A stretch of 10,378 nt of DNA, from positions 1 through 10,378 of the forward strand of contig CAYNWK010000148.1 in assembly GCA_964400875.1 (NCBI GenBank), given 5' to 3'. Both the position numbers and the translations under genes were made by a program. Every line of letters starts with the position of its first letter. Within the stretch, counting starts at the first letter, position 1. The notes under the pieces were generated by a model. That model was not told the DNA's origin and did no database searches. It worked only from the letters and a program-made list of their open reading frames with translations. Shown piece by piece: positions 7,343 to 10,378 of this stretch. The DNA comes from CAYNWK01 sp964400875. Lineage in GTDB: Bacteria; Chloroflexota; Anaerolineae; Anaerolineales; UBA4823.

Positions 7343-8482
7343 CTAGCTGAGAGCATCCCTCAAGACCGCCAGGATATCCCCGCCGAAGCGTTCCAACCGG
7401 TAGGGGATCTCTGCCAGGATCTCGCCCAGTTCATCTTTGCCCATGGGGTTCTTCGCCGCCACTTCGGTCAGCAGGTCGCGCGGCATGATCACGTCCGAAT
7501 TGACGCCCAGCTGCCGGCCGGTCAGCTTGCGCCACTCCAGCAGCGCATCCAGCCGTTCCAGGTAGGCCTCGTCGGGACGGCGGGTGCGGGGCGGGCGCAG
7601 CGGAGCGGCCCGCAGGCCGCGCTCCACCGCCTCCAGCAGGCTTTTGCCGTAGCGCTGCACCAGCTTGGGGCTCATCTCCGGGATGCGCTCCAGCTCGCGC
7701 AGGTTGTGCGGGCAGCGTTCGGCGACTGCCAGCAGCGAGCGGTCGTTGATCACCTTGAACAGCGGGCGGTCGATGGATCGAGCCACGCCGGCGCGGAACT
7801 CGCACAAGGCCTTCAGCACCGCGGCTTTCTGCGGGCTCAGATCGTAAGCGCCCGACACCCGCCAGCAGGAGGCCGTGTCGTCGGCCGGCTGGTGCCCGTC
7901 CACCTCGCGCAGGCGGCGGAAGTCTTCACGGGCCAGGTCCCAGCGCCCCGCGGCGCGCAGCTCCTCCAGCAGGCGGTCCCGCAGGGAGATCAGGTAGTGC
8001 GTATCCAGCCGGGCGTAGGCCAGCATCTCTTCCGGCAGCGGGCGCTTGCCCCAGTTGGCCCGTTGGTACTTCTTGTTTACCGTCACCCCGAACTCCACCT
8101 CGAGCACCGAACCCAGCCCGATGTGCTTCCAGCCCAGGATGCGCGCCGCCAGCATGGTGTCGAACAGCCGGCGGAACTCAAAGCCAAAATCGCGCTTCAA
8201 GGTCATCACGTCGTACTCGGCGGCGTGGAAGACCTTCTCGATCTCTTCGCTGGCGAAGATCGGCCCCAGCGGGGCCAGGTCCTTCAGCGCCAACGGGTCC
8301 ACCAGGTAATCCGCCTCCGGCGTGGAAAACTGGATCAGGCAGACCTGTTCCTGGTAAGCGTACAGGCTGTTGGATTCGGTGTCCACCGCCACGATCGGTT
8401 CCCGGGCCAGCGCCGCCGCCAGCCGTTGGAGCGCCTCGGGAGTGGTGACCATGATCGGTTTGGGTAGTTTCGCGGCTTGCAT
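7343..8482 (-). CDS. rnd: RNase D-type 3'-5' exoribonuclease with HRDC regions
   Basis: 379 aa. The DEDDy exonuclease domain (about 12-190) shows all motifs: Exo I D34-T-E36 (VAVDTES), Exo II with D91 (FHAAEYD) and Exo III Y156ARLD160. An HRDC domain follows at about 215-292, and a second HRDC-like helical region at about 308-378, as in bacterial RNase D. The family trims 3' ends of tRNA precursors and other structured RNAs in the cytoplasm, using two divalent metals. The frame stays open upstream into the GNAT gene, but that extension is only the GNAT gene read in another frame. The ATG at 8482 falls 17 bp after the GNAT stop and just after a TATAAT. M11 (8452, MVTTPEAL) also matches where family members usually begin, so the start is uncertain by 10 residues. 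It probably shares an operon with the GNAT and SPFH genes and may also be transcribed from its own promoter. Confidence 0.93.
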   Translation of the reverse strand: MQAAKLPKPIMVTTPEALQRLAAALAREPIVAVDTESNSLYAYQEQVCLIQFSTPEADYLVDPLALKDLAPLGPIFASEEIEKVFHAAEYDVMTLKRDFGFEFRRLFDTMLAARILGWKHIGLGSVLEVEFGVTVNKKYQRANWGKRPLPEEMLAYARLDTHYLISLRDRLLEELRAAGRWDLAREDFRRLREVDGHQPADDTASCWRVSGAYDLSPQKAAVLKALCEFRAGVARSIDRPLFKVINDRSLLAVAERCPHNLRELERIPEMSPKLVQRYGKSLLEAVERGLRAAPLRPPRTRRPDEAYLERLDALLEWRKLTGRQLGVNSDVIMPRDLLTEVAAKNPMGKDELGEILAEIPYRLERFGGDILAVLRDALS

Positions 8483-8491
8483 GTCGGGATT

Positions 8492-8497
8492 ATTATA
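8492..8497 (-). promoter_or_regulatory. -10-like TATAAT directly upstream of rnd
   Basis: A perfect TATAAT on the minus strand lies 9 nt before the ATG at 8482 and just after the GNAT stop codon (8500-8502). A transcript starting 7 nt downstream would have a 2-3 nt leader. No convincing -35 hexamer is seen in the GNAT coding sequence upstream, and no Shine-Dalgarno lies in the spacer. Confidence 0.45.
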
Positions 8498-8499
8498 GT

Positions 8500-8976
8500 C
8501 TACTCTTTCCCCAGGTACTTCTCCAGCACCAGGGCGTCTTCGCCATCCTGGTAGTAACCCGGCCAAGCGCCCACCCGCTGGTAACCCAGCTGCTGGTACA
8601 GTTTGATAGCCGGCTGGTTGGAGATGCGCACGCTCAGGCGCATGCGCGCTTCTTTGACCCGCTGCTCGACGCCGGCCAAAAGCCGGGAGGCGATGCCCCT
8701 GCGGCGGTAAGCCGGCAGCACCCCGATGGTGGCGATCCAGGCCGTGTCCTCCGCCCGGCGGACGTCGCCGGCCACGAAGCCCACCATCTTCCCGTCGGCC
8801 ACCGCCTTCAGGCGCACCACGCTGGGCAGGGTCAGCACCCCGATCAGGTCCCAGATCGGCCAGGAATCCTTGGGAAAGCACACTCGCTCGAGCTGGCGCA
8901 GGTCGTTTAAGTCACGCCAGGTAGCCGGGACGATCCCCGCCTGGCTACCTGGCGCGTGAACCTCGGCTGTTTGCAT
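8500..8976 (-). CDS. RimI-like GNAT N-acetyltransferase
   Basis: 158 aa. The GNAT fold starts near residue 14 (GIVPATWRDLNDLRQLERVCFP) and shows the acetyl-CoA pyrophosphate loop VLPAYRRRGIASRLL (86-100; R/Q-x-x-G-x-A) and motif B SNQPAIKLYQQLGY (119-132), then YYQDGEDALVLEK near the C-terminus. This order is typical of RimI-type enzymes, which acetylate protein N-termini (ribosomal S18 in E. coli). The position of the general-base Glu in LEVR of characterised RimI reads LSVR here (S115), while the acid-type Tyr (Y127) is kept, so substrate or mechanism may differ. The first 13 residues precede the domain and overlap a strong inverted repeat. It starts 18 bp after the SPFH stop and ends 17 bp before rnd, so co-transcription is likely. 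Family assignment is firm; ribosomal S18 as target is not. Confidence 0.88.
   Translation of the reverse strand: MQTAEVHAPGSQAGIVPATWRDLNDLRQLERVCFPKDSWPIWDLIGVLTLPSVVRLKAVADGKMVGFVAGDVRRAEDTAWIATIGVLPAYRRRGIASRLLAGVEQRVKEARMRLSVRISNQPAIKLYQQLGYQRVGAWPGYYQDGEDALVLEKYLGKE
8915..8954. repeat. Perfect 12-bp inverted repeat inside the 5' end of the GNAT gene
   Basis: CGCCAGGTAGCC (8915-8926) is the exact reverse complement of 8943-8954, with a 16-nt spacer that can itself pair GGG with CCC. In the minus-strand mRNA this makes a long, very GC-rich hairpin covering about codons 8-20 of the GNAT gene. No U-tract follows. It could act as a processing or stability element, or as a translational brake, between slipin and the GNAT/rnd part of the operon. 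Confidence 0.75.
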
Positions 8977-8994
8977 CCGCTGAGTGGACCGTCC

Positions 8995-9924
8995 TTATTC
9001 CGAGTTGCGCCCCTTGATGAAGCTCTCCAGCATGCCGGTAAACTCCATCGGGAAGATGTACTTGGTCGAGGGGCTGGCGCCGATGTCCTTGAGCGTCTCG
9101 AAGTACTGCAGGGTCATCGTGTTGGGGTCGACGGTCTGGGCGACGTTATAGATGCGCTCCAGGGCGCGGGAGAAACCTTCGGCGCGCAGCAGCTGGGCCT
9201 CGCGCTCGCCTTCCGCCCGCAGGATGGAGGATTGCTTCTCGCCCTCCGCCCGCAGGATGGCCGCTTGCTTTTCGCCGTCGGCCACGTTCACCGCTGCCTC
9301 GCGCTGGCCGGTGGACTCGGTCACCAACGCACGGCGGTTGCGCTCCGCCGACATCTGACGGTTCATGGCGTCGGAGATCTCGCGCGGCGGGATGATCTCG
9401 CGGATCTCCACGTTGGTCACCTTGACGCCCCAGCGCTCGGTGACCTCGTCCAGGCGGCCCCGCAGCATGTTGTTGATGTGCTCGCGCTTGGAGAGCACGT
9501 CGTCCAGCGAGATGCCGCCGATCACGGCCCGCAGCGTGGTCGTGGCCATGCCCTGGGCCGCAGCCTCGAAGTTGCCCACTGCCAGCACGCTCTCGGTCGG
9601 GTCCAGCACCCGGTAATACCAGATGAAGTCCACCGAGATGGCGGCGTTGTCCTCCGTGATGGAGGTCTGGTGGGGGATCTCGCGCACCTGCTCGCGCAGG
9701 TCAACCCGCACACCGCGGTCGATCACGGGGATCAGGAAGATCACACCGGGACCTTTGGCCCCGATGCAGCGCCCCAGGCGGAAGACCACCAGGCGGTTGT
9801 ATTCCGGGATGATGCGGATGGCGCTGGCGACGAGGATCAGCCCGACGATGACCAGCGCGCCGATCAGGCAGGCCACCACGCTGATGCCGGCGGGCGCGAC
9901 CTGTGCTAAGACTGAGAATAACAT
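8995..9924 (-). CDS. Slipin/stomatin-like SPFH (band 7) membrane protein
   Basis: 309 aa. One N-terminal membrane segment (about 13-36, no cleavable signal) is followed by the SPFH/band 7 domain (about 38-200) with NRLVVFRLGR, GPGVIFLIPVIDRG, the helix TTTLRAVIGGISLDDVLSKR and VEIREIIPP. A charged C-terminal coiled coil has 11-residue repeats (about 217-250), and the C-terminal helices follow. The length is normal for bacterial slipin/QmcA/PH1511-type proteins. By family knowledge it oligomerises on the inner face of the membrane and scaffolds membrane microdomains or proteases, commonly with an NfeD partner, whose C-terminal part is encoded upstream on the same strand. The ATG at 9924 has a strong Shine-Dalgarno. 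It is followed at 18 bp by the GNAT gene. Confidence 0.95.
   Translation of the reverse strand: MLFSVLAQVAPAGISVVACLIGALVIVGLILVASAIRIIPEYNRLVVFRLGRCIGAKGPGVIFLIPVIDRGVRVDLREQVREIPHQTSITEDNAAISVDFIWYYRVLDPTESVLAVGNFEAAAQGMATTTLRAVIGGISLDDVLSKREHINNMLRGRLDEVTERWGVKVTNVEIREIIPPREISDAMNRQMSAERNRRALVTESTGQREAAVNVADGEKQAAILRAEGEKQSSILRAEGEREAQLLRAEGFSRALERIYNVAQTVDPNTMTLQYFETLKDIGASPSTKYIFPMEFTGMLESFIKGRNSE
9175..9276 (-). repeat. Three hendecad (11-residue) repeats in the slipin coiled coil
   Basis: Residues 217-250 read DGEKQAAILRA, EGEKQSSILRA, EGEREAQLLRA, EG. The 33-bp DNA period is visible as repeats of a CTCGCCCTCCGCCCGCAGGA-like unit. An 11-residue period is typical of right-handed coiled coils in stomatin-family proteins, where this region drives oligomerisation. 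Confidence 0.85.
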
Positions 9925-9929
9925 GAAGA

Positions 9930-9935
9930 CCTCCT
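9930..9935 (-). promoter_or_regulatory. Shine-Dalgarno AGGAGG of the slipin gene
   Basis: A perfect AGGAGG lies 5 nt before the ATG at 9924. It fixes the start and shows that the organism uses canonical ribosome-binding sites, which makes their absence at several other genes here more notable. Confidence 0.9.
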
Positions 9936-9942
9936 GTGCAAA

Positions 9943-9980
9943 GTAGTTCGATGTCTACCAGGTAATTCGACGCCTAACCT
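9943..9980 (-). repeat. Two adjacent imperfect 19-bp direct repeats upstream of the slipin gene
   Basis: On the minus strand AGGTTAGGCGTCGAATTAC is followed without spacing by CTGGTAGACATCGAACTAC (13 of 19 positions identical, core TCGAA-TAC). They end 7 nt before the Shine-Dalgarno. Adjacent direct repeats of this size could be an activator or repressor site, or a decayed duplication. No clear -10/-35 pair is visible next to them. Confidence 0.4.
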
Positions 9981-9992
9981 TATTACGGCGTC
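9969..9992. other. Small hairpin in the NfeD-slipin intergenic region
   Basis: GACGCC (9969-9974) pairs with GGCGTC (9987-9992) around a 12-nt AT-rich loop. It overlaps the upstream 19-bp repeat. No U-tract follows on either strand, so it is a possible leader structure and not a clear terminator. Confidence 0.35.
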
Positions 9993-10040
9993 TTTGCGAG
10001 CAACTCCACTGTGCCGGGCGCAATCCGATCCGGCAAAAAT

Positions 10041-10100
10041 CATCATTGGGAACGGAGCGAAGTGAAGCAATCTCGTGTAACATGAGGGACTGCCACGCCA
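10041..10100. repeat. Decayed extragenic palindromic repeat (REP/MITE-like)
   Basis: The stretch contains CATTGGGAACGGAGCGAAG followed by TGAAGCAATCTCG, close to the widespread intergenic element of the form CATTGCGAG...GAAGCAATCTC, with ATTG and CAAT at the ends of an imperfect stem. After it, GACTGCCACGCC resembles the second arm often found with such elements. It occupies the otherwise gene-free 9936-10169 between nfeD and the slipin gene. I see no RNA gene or protein-coding frame there. Recognition is from memory of the repeat type; only one copy is in this window. Confidence 0.45.
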
Positions 10101-10169
10101 CCTCCGGTGACTCGCAGCGACAGTTTCTTTGGATGGAGTTTCAGCGACGATGTAGTCTCTCCTATCGGG

Positions 10170-10378
10170 TCATCCTGCCTCTTTAACTTCGACGACTTCC
10201 AGCATGAAGCCCTCCCGGCCGACCACCTTGATAATCGCTCCCTCCGGGATGCGCTGCTTGCTGTGCGCGGTCCACAATTCGCCGCGCACCTGGACCGAGC
10301 CCTCAAGGTGGATGTCGGTCTTGGCTTCGCCGATGGCGCCCACCAGGGCCAACTGCTGTTTCAGTTGGGCGTCCGTGC
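10170..10378 (-). CDS. nfeD: NfeD-family protein, C-terminal OB-fold domain (5' part outside window)
   Basis: Open from the right edge to a TGA at 10170-10172, giving the last 68 residues. The sequence LVGAIGEAKTDIHLEG followed by GSVQVRGELWTAHSKQRIP and AIIKVVGREGFMLEV is the beta-rich OB-fold seen at the C-terminus of NfeD proteins (LvGk.G.a.t.l.P.G.v.v.Ge.wdA pattern). Full-length NfeD has membrane segments and, in the long form, an N-terminal ClpP-like serine protease domain; which form is present cannot be seen. It is upstream of the slipin gene on the same strand, the usual partner arrangement, but with 245 bp between instead of tight coupling. A TTG at 10352 is not a likely start because the domain continues upstream of it. 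Confidence 0.88.
   Translation of the reverse strand, partial: TDAQLKQQLALVGAIGEAKTDIHLEGSVQVRGELWTAHSKQRIPEGAIIKVVGREGFMLEVVEVKEAG

Noticed and set aside
7341..7348. AGCTAGCT palindrome at the rnd stop codon
   Set aside because: An 8-bp palindrome is expected by chance in a window of this size, and nothing around it suggests a binding site.
7706..8467. Long plus-strand open frame opposite rnd
   Set aside because: Antisense shadow of the RNase D gene; no domain and no ribosome-binding site.
8483..8881. N-terminal extension of rnd to give 512 aa
   Set aside because: This stretch is the GNAT gene read in another frame; the extension has Gly/Arg/Pro-rich nonsense composition, while the GNAT frame shows clear motifs.
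8956..9909. Long plus-strand open frame opposite the slipin gene
   Set aside because: It is a high-GC antisense shadow with His/Gly/Ala-rich composition and no recognisable domain; the minus-strand SPFH gene explains the region.
10013..10039. GCCGG/CCGGC hairpin with an adjacent A/T run as a terminator of nfeD
   Set aside because: On the minus strand the T run comes before the stem instead of after it, so the order is wrong for an intrinsic terminator of nfeD; the stem is only 5 bp.

Overview
The window is GC-rich (roughly 60% by eye) bacterial chromosome. All genes but one lie on the minus strand, so they are described right to left in transcription order. A very large cyclase/AAA/TPR protein, small cyclases with an N-terminal Cys4 motif, and a slipin/NfeD pair are all common in Chloroflexota (Anaerolineae-like) and some Actinomycetota. 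That taxonomic reading is an inference from gene content only. A 100-N gap flanked by two identical 55-bp sequences shows this is a draft scaffold, probably a short-read or metagenomic assembly.

Right end (10378 to 8995): the C-terminal OB-fold part of an NfeD-family membrane protein runs in from outside the window. About 245 bp of non-coding DNA follows, holding a decayed extragenic repeat, a small hairpin and a tandem direct repeat. Next comes a slipin/stomatin-like SPFH protein with a strong Shine-Dalgarno. NfeD and slipin are classic partners in membrane-domain organisation and quality control.

Middle (8976 to 7343): a RimI-like GNAT acetyltransferase and an RNase D-type 3'-5' exonuclease (rnd) with two C-terminal HRDC-like regions follow the slipin gene with 17-18 bp spacers. 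The GNAT gene has a perfect 12-bp inverted repeat inside its first 20 codons. rnd has its own TATAAT just upstream.

Signalling cassette (7264 to 1613): four closely spaced genes encode (i) a 268-aa class III nucleotidyl cyclase with an N-terminal CxxC-x27-CxxC motif, (ii) a 131-aa ABM-like dimeric alpha/beta-barrel protein, (iii) a 276-aa paralogue of the first cyclase, and (iv) a 1124-aa cyclase-AAA ATPase-TPR protein. All three cyclase domains keep both metal-binding aspartates and the Asn/Arg transition-state pair, so all look active. The last gene is broken on paper by the N gap. Removing the gap and one 55-bp copy restores the frame and a family-typical C-terminus ending at 1613.

Left end: a CPBP (CAAX-type) intramembrane protease, the only plus-strand gene (872-1564), converges on the big cyclase across a bidirectional hairpin. 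Divergent from it is a truncated metallo-beta-lactamase-fold hydrolase, probably of the beta-CASP/RNA-specificity type. It has a TATAAT placed so that its transcript would be leaderless.

The most notable biology is the run of three cyclases with an ABM-like protein between two Cys4 paralogues. It looks like a compact second-messenger module, but neither its input nor its effector is visible here.
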